The notes under the pieces are model-generated. The model saw nothing but the letters and a program-made list of their open reading frames with translations, was not told the DNA's origin and did not search any database. From positions 24,171,449 to 24,235,448 of the forward strand of contig NC_079491.1 in the NCBI RefSeq assembly GCF_020520425.1: a stretch of 64,000 bases of DNA, given 5' to 3'. The DNA comes from Spinacia oleracea. Taxonomy: Eukaryota; Streptophyta; Magnoliopsida; Caryophyllales; Amaranthaceae. Within the stretch, counting starts at the first letter, position 1. The number at the start of each line of letters is the position of its first letter. The position numbers and the translations under genes are program-made. Shown here piece after piece: positions 22,200 to 34,600 of this stretch.

Positions 22200-22455
22200 C
22201 TACCTCCGTTCCTTAATGTTCTTTACGCTTACTATTTGCACGGACTCCAATGCAATATTTAACGACTTATATATCCATTTCCGTATGTGAAAAAATTATA
22301 AAAACTTGATATTTTGAAAATACATAATGAGATCAATCTAACAAGATCTTACATGATAACATTTTGATGTATATAACAGTGAGAATTCACGGTCAAAGTT
22401 TTCACACTTTGGACACATATTCCAAAGCGTAAAGAACATTAAGGAACGGAGGTAG
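22200..22455. mobile_element. Stowaway-like MITE (256 bp)
   Basis: The ends CTACCTCCGTTCCTTAATG and CATTAAGGAACGGAGGTAG form a perfect inverted repeat with TA flanks. Subterminal TTCTTTACGCTT is mirrored. Confidence 0.88.
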
Positions 22456-22728
22456 TATCAAATAAGACTCACATGAATATGTTTTTTTTTCTTATGTACT
22501 GTAAATAATTTAGAAGATTTTCTTCAATTGTCAACATTTTCAAATTTCTAAATTGGAACATAACTATGGAACAGAGGGGGTAGTACTCAGTAACACCAAC
22601 TTAGATCATGTTTATCAAACACCAAAATTTTAGACTTCAGCCCAATAAAATACTTTATCTTTTTTGTCTCCCCAACACCAAATCCAACACCAACAATATT
22701 TAACAACATTTATCAAACACCATGGCCC

Positions 22729-23375
22729 TGTTTGGTTAGGAGTTGTTAATGGTTAGCTGATAGCTGGTTTGACTAGCTGTTAGCGGTTAGCTGTTTGCAT
22801 TAGCTGATTTGACTAGCTGGTTGCATTAGCTGTTTGTGTAAAAGTGTTTGGTAAATTAGCTGATAACTGTTAGCTGTTTAATATGTAAAATGACCATTAA
22901 GGACATTGACATACTTTGTTTCTTATTAATATTAGAAAAATAGTTTATTGTGTTAATTTTTTTTTTCTCTTTATATTTTTCTAATAAACAATGACTAAAA
23001 AAATAAATTTATTTGAAAAAAAAAAATTATCCTTAATTTAAATTTTTTGATAATATATATTTTTCAAATAGAGAAATATTACTAATGATATTTTAAGCAT
23101 TTGCAATATACTTCAATTGCTTCAAAGTACTAATATAAAATTTATTACAACAAAAAACGAATCTAGTAAATAGGGTGAAATGAAAAAGAAAGTATTAGTA
23201 ATGTTTTTAGAAGAAAAATATGTAGGGTACCAAGGTTGATAGTGGTTGTAATTATAGGCAATAGTAGGACAAAATAGTCATTTTCATCCACTTTCTCAAA
23301 CATCTAATTCCAAAAAGCTCCTATATTGAGCTTTTTCACACCAAAACTCTCTTCCAATCCTCTCCTAACCAAACA
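22729..23375. mobile_element. Probable TIR element with TGTTTGGTTAGGAG ends
   Basis: TGTTTGGTTAGGAG at 22729-22742 is matched by its perfect complement at 23362-23375. The left part is full of TAGCTGATTTGACTAGCTG-like repeats. A target duplication was not identified; a hAT or Harbinger MITE is the likeliest class. Confidence 0.5.
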
Positions 23376-25925
23376 CTCCCAATTAGCTTTTTCTAAAGGT
23401 CAAACCTCTAATTCACCCCAAAAAGCTCTTTTTCCCTCAAACCTCTTCTATATAAACATCCTAAAAATATAACGTAAAAATATAACTTACCAAGATTTTC
23501 ATTTTAAAGATTCTTATATGTTATATTTTCCTCAAACTACGTACAAATCTGATTATGTGGTGCTGACAAGTGTCGTTCTTTTATTTGATTATCTTATACT
23601 ATAAAAATCTATCAATATATATTATACTAAATGAGAGGAAATTAAGGTGGTAATGACAAATGTCACTTATTGATTCACCTCTCTTTTAATTAAAAAATAA
23701 TAATTAAAACACTTAAATTAAGGAAAAAATATTATTGATTTTCATTATAAATCTAAAGATTCTGTTGATAATAAACATACTAAAAATATTTTTCGGCTCT
23801 TCTCCCCTTCCTAATTAAGCAAATAAATTATACGGAGGACTTCAGTTCAACACCTTATTAAGAAGTATATTTTAAAAGATATTGTTGCTAAACTAAAAAA
23901 TACATTTTATAATTTATGTATTAGTAATTAGTAAACATTAAATGAAATTACTACGACATACAGATTATATGTCAACGCAACTGATATGCTTCATATTATG
24001 TCCATGCAATTGTACATGCAAAACTAGATATTACGAAAACATTAATTTGTGATATAACAAGATAAGACAGGTGAGCATAGACATACATATAACTTAGTAA
24101 AAATTTAATTTTGTATTTTACGATTTATATTAAGTTCGATTTAAAAGTTGATGAATAAGATAAATTTTTAAATGGGTCAATTGAGTTAAGAGGGTGTAGT
24201 ATGCCATTTTTATAATGAATATTTGGTCGAATAAAGTGGGTAAGCATATTTGATCTACTAATAATATATCATATTATATCATATTTTGGGGTGAAGGGGC
24301 AAAGATGATTTTGATTTCTACCTCCATAAGCCTACATAGACTTTATAATGGTTATATCTTATAATTAAGGGTTTATTATATTGTAGGTTGTAATATCTTA
24401 TATTGTAACAAAATTATTATTAATATGTTTGCAACGACAAAAATAATTTTTCTATGTTAATGTAAAGGATTGTAATATCCCTTATATATAAAATTTTGTG
24501 TAAAATTAACATTTTGATATATAAACCATGAATCACACTTGATATGGGCGAGTCCGGACTTAATTAATATATTCTAACGACGAAGATAAAGATATATTAT
24601 TGACTAATATTGTCTAATAAATAGAGATTTGGTGTTGGTGAAGATATATGAGGATAACGTGTACCACACCACCTTGGTGATGGGCTGATCGAGTTTGAAT
24701 TATTGGATTTGAGAACCCGAACCCTCACCCAATTCTAATTATATATGTCACTTTTAGATATTTTCATCAATATTATAGCTAATAAAATCAATTTTAATAA
24801 TAAACTTATGTCAATATATTCAAAAGTGAGATGCATGAAAGACAAAGTGACGTTTTTAACGAATATAGGGACGAAAGATTGTCAGTGGGGTGGATTTTTT
24901 TGGGTTAAGAGGGTGACGGGGTGAGGATGCATGAATTTTTTATTAGCCTCGCCCGCCTCTCTTATCATTCAACTAATTTATCGCGAATCTTTCAAAAAAA
25001 AAAACTATTAACCTACATATTATAATGTTTTATTCATTTACTCAATTACTCTAATCAGACAATCAAATTGTAGAAGACTCTATAATAAATTTTTAAATTC
25101 AAAATTCTCTTACCAAAACAAAAAATGTTGATTTTGGGGGTGGGTTTGAGGCTGGTGTAGATACACGGGAGGGTGATTGAACGGGGATAAATTATATTGT
25201 TTACCCTTCAGGAAAGGGATTGGGTGGGGTGGCCCGGTTGGTACCATTGTTCATATCGTGGGTGGCGAGGAGGGGGATAAGATCTTAGGTGGTTACGAAC
25301 TGAGTGTGGAGGTCCCTCCCCGCCTCAAAATCATCTCTATCTGAATAAAGTAAATGGTGCGGGTATGTGTTAAATGATCAGGTAATGAGGTAGTTAATTG
25401 GGATGAATTTAATTTCATATCTCATAATTAAGACGAACAGGAATGAGATTGGGGTTTGGTGCCATACCTACAGTTGGTGGAGGGGATAAAAGTTTTACGC
25501 GGGTACGGTTGTGGAGGCTCCGCCCGCCTCAAAGTCATTTATAGTCGAATAAAATAGATAGAGGAGGTAGGTGTTAAGTGATAGGATAATGAGATAGACG
25601 GTGAGGGAGTATTAGAGGAGTATGACTACCGAAGTATAGGGTGGATGAGAATAATTTTATATTTGACACGGGTGATGAATGGGGACGAAAACAATCATAT
25701 CTTTGTACCCTTATTTGTTTTATTTATTTTTAATAAATAAGACATTAACAACATATTTGATCCATCATTAATTTTTAATTTTTTTTTTGAGGGAATCATT
25801 AATTTTTAAATAGAAAATATTTATAAGCTCTATTTTTTTTATTATAGATTGTTTGCAAGCACAATTAAGATTTCATGCAAATTTAATATTAGGATTATAA
25901 AACGTGCATCGCACGGGCGTTATAC

Positions 25926-28389
25926 GCAAATACGATTGTACAGGGGTGTGTAGGGTGCTCTTGGTGCACTGGTGTCCAAACGACACGCGTCAAATATAAA
26001 ACGCGGGTTTCTTATTAAATCTGGAGAAGAAAAGAACAAACGTTGTTTTTTTGTTAAAAAAAAAAAGAACAATGACTGCTCTGTTCTATTCTGGTCGTTT
26101 TATTGTTTTTCGCTCCATTTTTCTGGTATATAGACCTTCTTTTTTATAATTTTGGAATCAGAATTTGTGAAGAGGAGAGAGAAACTATGAAGAGGAGAGA
26201 GAAAGTGATGGAAAATCCTCAGATATTGGTTGATTTTTCTACTTCAATATCAAATTCAATTAATTCTTCTTCTCCAAATTTGAATTCCTCTGCTGATAAT
26301 CCGCTTTGTGAAGGTAATTTTTCAATTTTTTAAAAACGAATTACTTATTTCTGATGATTTTGATTTCGATGTTCGTTATTTGATCATTTCAATTTATTTG
26401 ATTTTTTTTATCATTTCGATTTCTACATTTCTCAATTACTTTGATTAATGTATTTTGATTATATATTTTGATGATTTTGATGATTAATGTATTTTGATTA
26501 TATATTTCTGATGATTTTAATTTCTGTTCTTTTTTCGATTTTATATGTTCTTTTAGTCTTACCTTTTGTTCTTTTATATATTGGTTATGATATATGTATT
26601 AAGAGATTGTAATAATACAGAAAATAATTATTGAACATGTTGTTCTTTTTTGCTTTAGCTTGCTGTTCTTTTATGCTTTAGCTTGTTGTTCTTTTTTGCT
26701 TTAGCTTGGTGTTCTTTTAATATTACACACTTCAGATCAAATTGTACTTTTACCATTTTTGTTGTTCTTTTATCTTTTTTGTTGTTCTTTTTTCACATGG
26801 TTAAAATAAGTGTTCTACATGATATGTTCTTTTCTGTTATTTATAATGTTCTTTTTCTTTACTTTATTATGTTCTTTTATGCTTTATTGTTGTTCGTTTT
26901 TTTATTGGTAATGTTGGTTTACATGCTTAAAATAAGTGTTCTACATGATATGTTCTTTTCTGTTATTTTATAATGTTCTTTTCTTTATTTATAATGTTCT
27001 TTTATTTATAATGTTCTTTGAGGTTCATCCTCTTTTTGTTCTTTTGAGGCATTGCTCTGTTTATTCAGTCTCTCTTCTTGTTCTTTCAGCTGTTTTTGAA
27101 GATTTAACATCATTTGTTGCTGGTCAAGTAGAAGCTTTTGCTCTTCAATACTGTACTTTCTGAAAAAAGAACAAACATAAAAAAACATTAAGATTTATAT
27201 CTAATAAACATAAAAGAACAGAACAACAAAACACAAAAAAAAAACAAGTGCACCGTTCTTATCATGAACATGGCTTGTATTTCTTCTCCTTCCCCTTCTT
27301 TTTTTTATTTCTTTTATTTTTCATTTTCTATATATATAATATTTCTCCTATTGGATTCATAACTTCTCATTTTAGAAACACATTCTTGAGAGAGAAAGAG
27401 GAGAGTTTTTAGTTTCTCCCAACAGAAGAGAAATTTTATGAGAGAGAAAGTTCAAAACAAAATTTCTCCTCCTTCTTTCTCTGAAATGTGATATTAATTG
27501 AATTACGTTTACAAAAATCTAGTTTATTAAGCAAAATACTATTTCAATTTCGCTATTTTTTGAATTTTTTTATTCATTCAAAGAGGTTTATGCTGTTGAT
27601 GAAGGTGCATCGGGTGATTAAGGCAAATTTTCTCGTTCTTAATTCTATGTTCTTTTTAAATTTAATGTTCTTTTCTTATAACTTTCTATTTCCGTGGCAT
27701 CAAAATAGTGCGTTCTTTTATAAAATCAGCAATTGTTCTTTTTACATATTTACAATGTTGTTTTCAGATATTTTTTGATAAATAAAAAACGGAATCAAAA
27801 CATATTTTTAATCTTAAATAATAAATTATATCAGAAGTGCACTAACGACTTTTAAAATTCAACGTCGTGTTATTTTTTTTAATTAGAACATAAATTGGTT
27901 GAAAAAGAACATTTCCTGAACTTAAAAGAACAAGAAAAAAAGTATAGATCTGGTTTTAAAGTTCATCAAAGGTTCGTCGCTTTATTTTTTTAATTAGAAC
28001 ATAAATTGGTTGGAAAAGAACATTTCCAGAACTTAAAAGAACAAGAAAAAATATAAATTTGGTTTTAAAGTTCATCAAAGGTTCGTCGTTTTATTTTTTA
28101 ATTAGAACTTGGAAAAGAACATTTCTAGAACTTAAGAGAACAAGAAAAAATATAACTGCTTTTTATATTTGTACCTTTTGTCTGATTTGTTAATACTAGT
28201 GTTCTTTTTGGGTTTTTGCTAATGTTCTTTTACTTTAATTGTTAATGTTATTTTCTGATTTATTTTCTCTGTTCTTTTCTCTTTTTTTTTTTTTGCGGTT
28301 TTTATGTTGCGTTTTATTGTTATTTTTATGTGTTTTTGGACAGGTGTACGAAGAGCACCGTGCACACCCCTGTATAATCCGAGCGTTGG
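25926..28389. mobile_element. Nested TIR element, Mutator-like, inside the Helitron end
   Basis: The ends carry about 48-bp inverted repeats of roughly 80 percent identity: the left has TACAGGGGTGTGTAGGGTGC, the right the complement of GCACCGTGCACACCCCTGTA. A 9-bp near-duplication, GCGTTATAC (25917-25925) and GCATTATAC (28390-28398), flanks them. This length suggests the Mutator superfamily. The interior has about two dozen TGTTCTTTT words. A short plus-strand frame (26187-26313) ends at a GT donor-like site and could be a gene start; function not recognised. The frame at 27006-27188 (minus) is Gln/Glu/Lys-rich and coiled-coil-like. Confidence 0.6.
27874..28160. repeat. Three tandem copies of an about 110-bp unit
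   Basis: Each copy starts TTTTTTAATTAGAAC, continues GAAAAGAACATTTC and GAACTTAAAAGAACAAG, and ends near GTTCATCAAAGGTTCGTCG. The third copy is truncated and lacks part of the first 30 bp. Confidence 0.85.
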
Positions 28390-28401
28390 GCATTATACTA
28401 G

Positions 28402-28619
28402 TTAGGAACCTAAAATGAAAGAAAATTCGACAAAGTTCGTTTGCCGGGAACGTATCATAGTAATAAAGCGAAACTGCCAAACGCCATTTCAATTTTCAAT
28501 CACAACTCACAAACTCTCTCGTTTTCTCACTCCAGAAATTGCGACTACATGCTGTCCGAATCAATCGCCATTTCGATTCTCTGGGAAAATTAATCAATCT
28601 TACAGCAGCTTCCTCAATC
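28402..28619 (+). promoter_or_regulatory. Compact TT9 upstream region abutting the Helitron end
   Basis: Only 218 bp separate the Helitron CTAG end from the TT9 start codon. The last 130 bp are CT-rich and leader-like. An upstream ATG at 28415 opens a 77-codon frame that overlaps the TT9 start in another frame; it matters only if transcription begins upstream of it. No clear TATA box. Confidence 0.5.
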
Positions 28620-31600
28620 ATGTTGCGATCACTTTGGCGCCCCTTTGATCGCTTCTCTCTCCAGCACTTCCGGTAAGTTCTTCCCCCCAACTTTCCTTTT
28701 TTATATAAAATGAAATTAATTGATTAATTAGGTTTAGGGCTCATATGATTGAAAAAGGGTTTTAGGGTGATAATCTGATAATGTGGGTTGAATTATCATA
28801 ATTTTGAGATTAGATTACAAAATTTGCTCAAATTATGTTGTACTTTTGATTATATTCGAACTTTAGAGTATTAGCTTAGTTAATTTTAACGCAAATTCGT
28901 ACTTCGAGTATAGATTCCTGCTGCTTCTGCTTCTGTTTCGTCATCTCTCTGTTGAATTGGTGGATTTGTACCTAAGTACCTAACAATATGGCTTAAACCG
29001 CCTAATGTCACAGATACTTTTGATTATTATTCAAACTATTAGTTAGTTTTGTTTGCGTACTGATTCAATTCAGTAACAATGCAATGCCGCAATTCGAGTT
29101 TTGGTAAATGTATTAGTTAGCTACTTAAAATGCAAACACTGTTAAGTTGGAGCTCGAAATGGAAAGTCAAGAGTTGCCTTTAAGGTAGATGTAATTACTT
29201 TAGAGGTCGGCGAGTAAGTTGTGCTACGAGTGGTTGTTCTGAAGGAAAGATTGTTTCCGTTTGACGGAATGAATAACCTCATCAATTAGCATACAGCATT
29301 ACCGGTCTACTTAGTCTTAAGAATCCCATCCCCTAGAGCTAGAAGTAGAGCGACACTCTAAGAGTTTTGCTAGATAGTGGGACTTGTGAAGCTCTTACCT
29401 GCTACATGCTACTTAAGGGTGGTCAGGCAGATGGTGTCGGAGGGCCTTCTGTCCATTAGCATGTTGTCCAATCAACTCTAGTCTTTTTTCTTATACTCTA
29501 TTTGAACAATCCAGGTTTCAAGAATGAAAAGGGAGTTTTCACTTTGAACATGCTTTCATATTGGAGTCTTGGAGAAGCGTGTATAAGGAGATTAAGTAAG
29601 TAGAGGGGAAAGAAATGGACATACTCATGAGATACAATTCTTAGTAAAAGGAAGAGGATTCCTGTGCGGAGGATTTGTGGAAGTTTTTCAAGTCTTCATG
29701 GCGTCATTGTGTGTAGGGTCAATATAAAGTCTGCTCCATTATCTGCAGGCTACTGTCATTAATATGAAGGATTTTCAACTTGCCATTTTGTGGAAAGCCA
29801 TAACATAATGTGTTCATGAAACTACAGTACAACACCTATCAAGGCCATTTCGTTAACTTAGCAGTACTATAATCCATTATTAATGGCATTAATATATGCA
29901 TTAATATTATTGAGATTTACACATGAGAAAACTTTTGATTCAAATGTTAGTCAATATTAACAGTTAGGTTCTCTTATATCTTCATGAAATAATAAATAAG
30001 GTGTTGAAAATAGAAAAGTCTATTTTCGAGAAACATATTTAAGAACACTTGATCTTCATTGGTGAAGATGAAGTAGGGTTTTCTTGATATGTCAATTCTT
30101 GCCGTGGCATTCCCAATTCCCCACAAAATGTTGTATTTTCAACTTTACCATGGTTGCCATGGTCATGATGTAACTGATAGATAGAGCTTGTTTTCGTCAT
30201 TCACGTATCTTGATTGCCTTTTCTTGGATGGATTATGGATTTTCAAGGCTAGCTATAATTTTCTTTGCTCTTTCATTTCAAGAAGAATGCCAAGTTAGGT
30301 GTTTAATTAAATTTTTTAACTAGACTCAAGACTGTGTGAGCAATGTGCTACCATTTTGACGTCATAGAGTGTTTTATGGTTGGTAAATAGTAAAATAGAG
30401 GTTTGCTGATTAAGTTGGACGGTTGACTTTGGATAAGAAAGTCACCAATGTGCAGTTACTTGTGGGAAGTGACATGCTTTTTTGATGATAAGAAAATGAA
30501 ATAGTAATGATGCGAGTTCTGCAAATGGCTAGCTCGGCATCCTTCGAAGGTTCTTTCGCATTCGTTCTTTATCATCCCATTGAGTAGATTGAATAAATAT
30601 GATTATTTGCTACTACTTATTAAATGCGGGGTAATCATCTAGAATGTTAGATGCGGCATTTTGTACGGACATCAGAATATCAGATAACTTTATAGTTCAA
30701 AGTGTTGTAGACTTGTAGTGATGTCATGGAGATTCTATTACATGCAAATGACTACTCAACATTGGCTCACAGGTATATCATCAATGAATTGCAGGGGGTC
30801 GAAGTTGTTGATACATCCAACAGGGTATACATTCTGTGCTGCTTCTGTTTCTTGTCTCTCCGTCGAACTAGTGGATTTTTTACCTAACAGTATGGCTTAA
30901 TGTCACAGATACAGTTATTTTTATGTACAATAGTCTGATCTTGTATATTTTCTTTCTAGGAAAGAATTGTGGACATTTTACAATCTATTGTAGAGATAGT
31001 TACATATGGTGACAGGCATGACCCATCAATCTTTGAGTATGTGTTTGTCCCTTTTTTTTCTTCTATAATTCTGGTTGATATGCATTGCAATACTTGTTTC
31101 AATAATTACTAAGTCTTGGCACTTGAAAATTTCCCTAGATGTTTCATGGAACATCAAGTTTTGGCTGAGTTTGTCCGCATGCTCAAGGTCAGTAGGGATA
31201 CCAGGATTGCGGCAAAAGTGCTTCAGTACTTTAGCATAATGATACAGAATCTATGCCGTGAACATGCAATTTGTAAGGAACCTGGTGTTTTTTTCTCATA
31301 TATTTGATTTTCTCAGTTCTCTTTACCTCCTATTTATTTTGCGGGCATGTCATGTGCGTCCCCCCCCACCCTTTTTCTTTTTCTTCTGTCAGAGGTAGTT
31401 GGTAGTGTAGCTGCCTACTTCCTTTTCCTGTGGCCCATTTTTCCATCACTGACTTCACCACTGGTACTTCTATCTTTTTTATCAGTAATATGTTTTTCTT
31501 TGGTATGACCCAGACTATTGCTTTAGCAATGGGCACATCAACAGCATCATCACACATGAGTACGAGTTCCATGTCAGTGATATAGCTTTGTACTATGTGT

Positions 31601-34600
31601 CATTTATAAGGTCAGAATCTTCTTTTCTTTCTTAGCCTTGTTGAAGCAATCCTACCTTCTTTAAGAATACTTTTCAGGGCTATGTAGTTGTTGAAATCGA
31701 TTTCACTGTTTCCGTAATGGGGAGACTGATAGATTTTTTATCTTTGTGGTTGTCCTTGCTTAAACTCTGAGTCAGGGCAGTGGGCGGGAAGCTGAACAAA
31801 GACACCATTTGTCTTCTTCTAAAAGTCCAAGAGGTATATAAAACTCATGTTCATACTATCTTATAAATAAGGGTACTCAACAAATTATGTTTGATGTTAT
31901 TGTTTTCTAGCTGAAGCAGTAATTGTGGCTTATTAGGATTTTGAATGGCTTGCGACAGAGACTTCTTTATTTACCTACTTCGTATTATTTTATTTGGGTG
32001 GTCGACTATTTTTATCATGGATTGGTGATGAGATTATCATGATCCTAGAAGCATAATTTTCTTCATGGTTTTTATTTGCAGGGTACTGTTACATCATTTT
32101 CTCTCTATACCGAGGCACTTAGGTTTGCACAGCACGGCGATAAGATGATTCAAGCATCCATACGTTCTCTCACTTTAAGCATATATAACGGTATGAATTT
32201 TTATGTTGTACTCTTGTCTTCCCGAGGAATGAAGTGTCTTTTAAATGGACATTTTAATGTTTTGCAACAGAGTCCTTTTGACTATGCAGTTAGCGATGAT
32301 ATGATCTGTCAATTCCTGATGACACCTCCTGAATCTGAGTACTTCTCTGACTTGATTCTTAAGTTAAGAGAGGAATGTGTCCATCTAGACGCCACTGTCT
32401 GTAGCATGAGGTATATTCAATTTCCGTAAATACTAGATTTATTTGTCAGTCACTCACGTACAATCTTTGTATTTTATATTTTATGTTGGGGCAATTAAGG
32501 ATGTTAATTGTTTTGGATCCAGGAAAAATTACTCCTCTGATAAGAGGACAGAGTTGATGTCTGGAATCGATAAACTCTTGGACGATCTTTACTACATTAA
32601 GGATTTACTTTGTCTTGGTAAATCTCATTTGAACACCGTGGTCTTTCACAAGCTTCTAGGTTTGCTGGTGGTGCCTATAATGATACCTTTGATGCAGTTG
32701 GGGAAAAGTACTGTAAGAGACTTACATTCTCCCTTCACTTTCCTTCTCAGATGTTCTGGATTATGTCATAGCTATGAAGAACCTGGGATGTTGTCTGTTT
32801 ACGCTGTTCTGTGGGATACTGGAATACTATGTATAATCGTATCTGGCTTAACTCACTTTTCATGTTGTAATTAGTAAATCCCTCAAAAGAAAATGGTCCT
32901 GTGTTGTCAAATGTCATAAAGTCAAGGACTCAAGGGCCAAAGGCCCAAAAGGCAAAAGGAAAAAGGCTCTATGTCATTATACCTAGTGTCCAGGATGACA
33001 CTTTTGACCTGTATATAACATGTCATATTGGCTATTGTATTTTTCACTGTGACTTGGGATTCCTAAAGATATTTTTTTGTTGATCACAGGGTGTCAAGAT
33101 ATCTTCCGTCACTTCTTTGTATCTGCTTTCTCGTCTTCTTCAAGTGGTTGATAAGAAAGAGATGTTGGACTCTGTGGCCAGTCTAATTCTGTATCCTCAT
33201 GTGGCATCGTGTCCTGTATTTGATACCGAAGGCTATGCTACTGATAGAAGTCAAGTCAAGACAACTTCTGATCAGCTTAACGATATTGAGCAAATTCTAA
33301 ACTCCAGTTTTGAGTCTCACGACAATGGTGAAGCATTCGGCGATATCTTGGAGCCCAAGTTATCAGCTCACCATTTGCTAAGTTTTCAATGGGACAGAGT
33401 GCAGGAGAGGTAGATACTGTAATCCGACTCTTTTATTTCAGCATTTTGAACTTTTAATTGCAAAAGTTACAGGAAGGGAGAGGTGGAACGATAGAAGGTA
33501 GGGTGGGATATCTCAATTGTGCAATTGGGGTGTTGAACCTTTTGCCTTCCCAGTTTAGGTTCCTAGGTTCTAATCTCTGGGCTTCTGCCCTTGCAGGACC
33601 ATGTAATGCATACAAGTTTGTATTTTTATTAATTGATACCTTGATGGAAGGTGGATTATGCTATTTGGATTCTGGATGTGCGATCTGTTTGTATAGGAGG
33701 AAAATAATTGTGTGTGTGTGTGTGTGTTTTATGGGGAAGGCTAGAAGAGAAGAGCTCCTCACTGGAGGTAGTGAGACAGGGTTTTAGATCATATGCATAG
33801 CTGTGATTGCCTGTTTTGGTCACCAATTGCGGGAGCGTATTTTATTGTGGCTTCAGTAAATTTGTGTTGGTTGATAAATTGGTCTATTTGTGTTTTACTG
33901 GCCCTTATCTGCCTTGTATTGAGTATTGACCTTATTAGCTCTATACCTGCTAATACACAAAGGTCTTTTATGATTGAAAAATATCAGCTCGCCACTGATC
34001 CATAATTCTATACCAGTTGATAATTTAGATGCCTAAAGGGGATTTTGCTTCTTCAACAGGGAGTTACAAGTAATTATGATGGCGTAAATGGGTTGGAAGT
34101 TGGAACTGGTGGTTGATCAAGAGGTTTCTGGCTTGCTGCTAAGGGTTCTAGTGGTGCATGCATTGTTGTTTAGCAAAGGGGTGCTTTGAGGATTCATGCT
34201 TCATAGTAGTGGTTCCAAAAAAATAGTAGTGAGTTAGTGGCATTATATTAATTAATACTTATGTTTTTAGTTATGTCCCGTGAGTAGTGGGACACGATTT
34301 CCACCTTCTCTACTTGGTTGTTTATATTTTTTGGCTGTTTTAAAGTGTAATTGTCAGCCTATAAGTGTGGGCTTTGTAAATTGAAATTGATTTATGAGAA
34401 GTTAGAATGCAATATTTTCCCTCTTGCATACACTTTTTTGCCCTGCCTTCCATTTTCCTTTTTAGTTGTTACAGAATGTTAAGGATAGAAATCCAAAAGC
34501 ATCTTAGGGGGCAGGAGATGAATAAGTCACTTCTTAAAGGGATATTTACTTTCACTTAAGTGGAGCAATTTTGAGTAAGAAAATGCCCAATTTTTGGTGT

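Larger units (their letters stand above)
23608..28401 (+). mobile_element. Non-autonomous Helitron, interrupted near its 3' end
   Basis: The 5' end TCTATCAATATATATTATAC follows an A (23607). A subterminal palindrome, GAGAGG...GACAAATGTC...CCTCTC, lies at about 23633-23688. The 3' hairpin CGTGCATCGCACG sits at 25903-25915, followed by GGCGTTATAC. The terminal CTAG (28398-28401) and flanking T (28402) are displaced 2.46 kb downstream by a second element (25926-28389). Removing that insertion gives hairpin, about 10 nt, then CTAG, the normal Helitron geometry. No Rep/helicase frame was seen. A diverged duplication lies at about 25230-25400 and 25480-25620. Confidence 0.7.

Noticed and set aside
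26683-27163. Phe-rich frames of 75-96 residues
   Set aside because: They translate the TGTTCTTTT repeats in T-rich DNA and have no natural protein composition.
32443-32874. 143-residue frame in the TT9 region
   Set aside because: It is exon 9 (32523-32712) plus intron read-through on both sides; the splice sites give the real exon.
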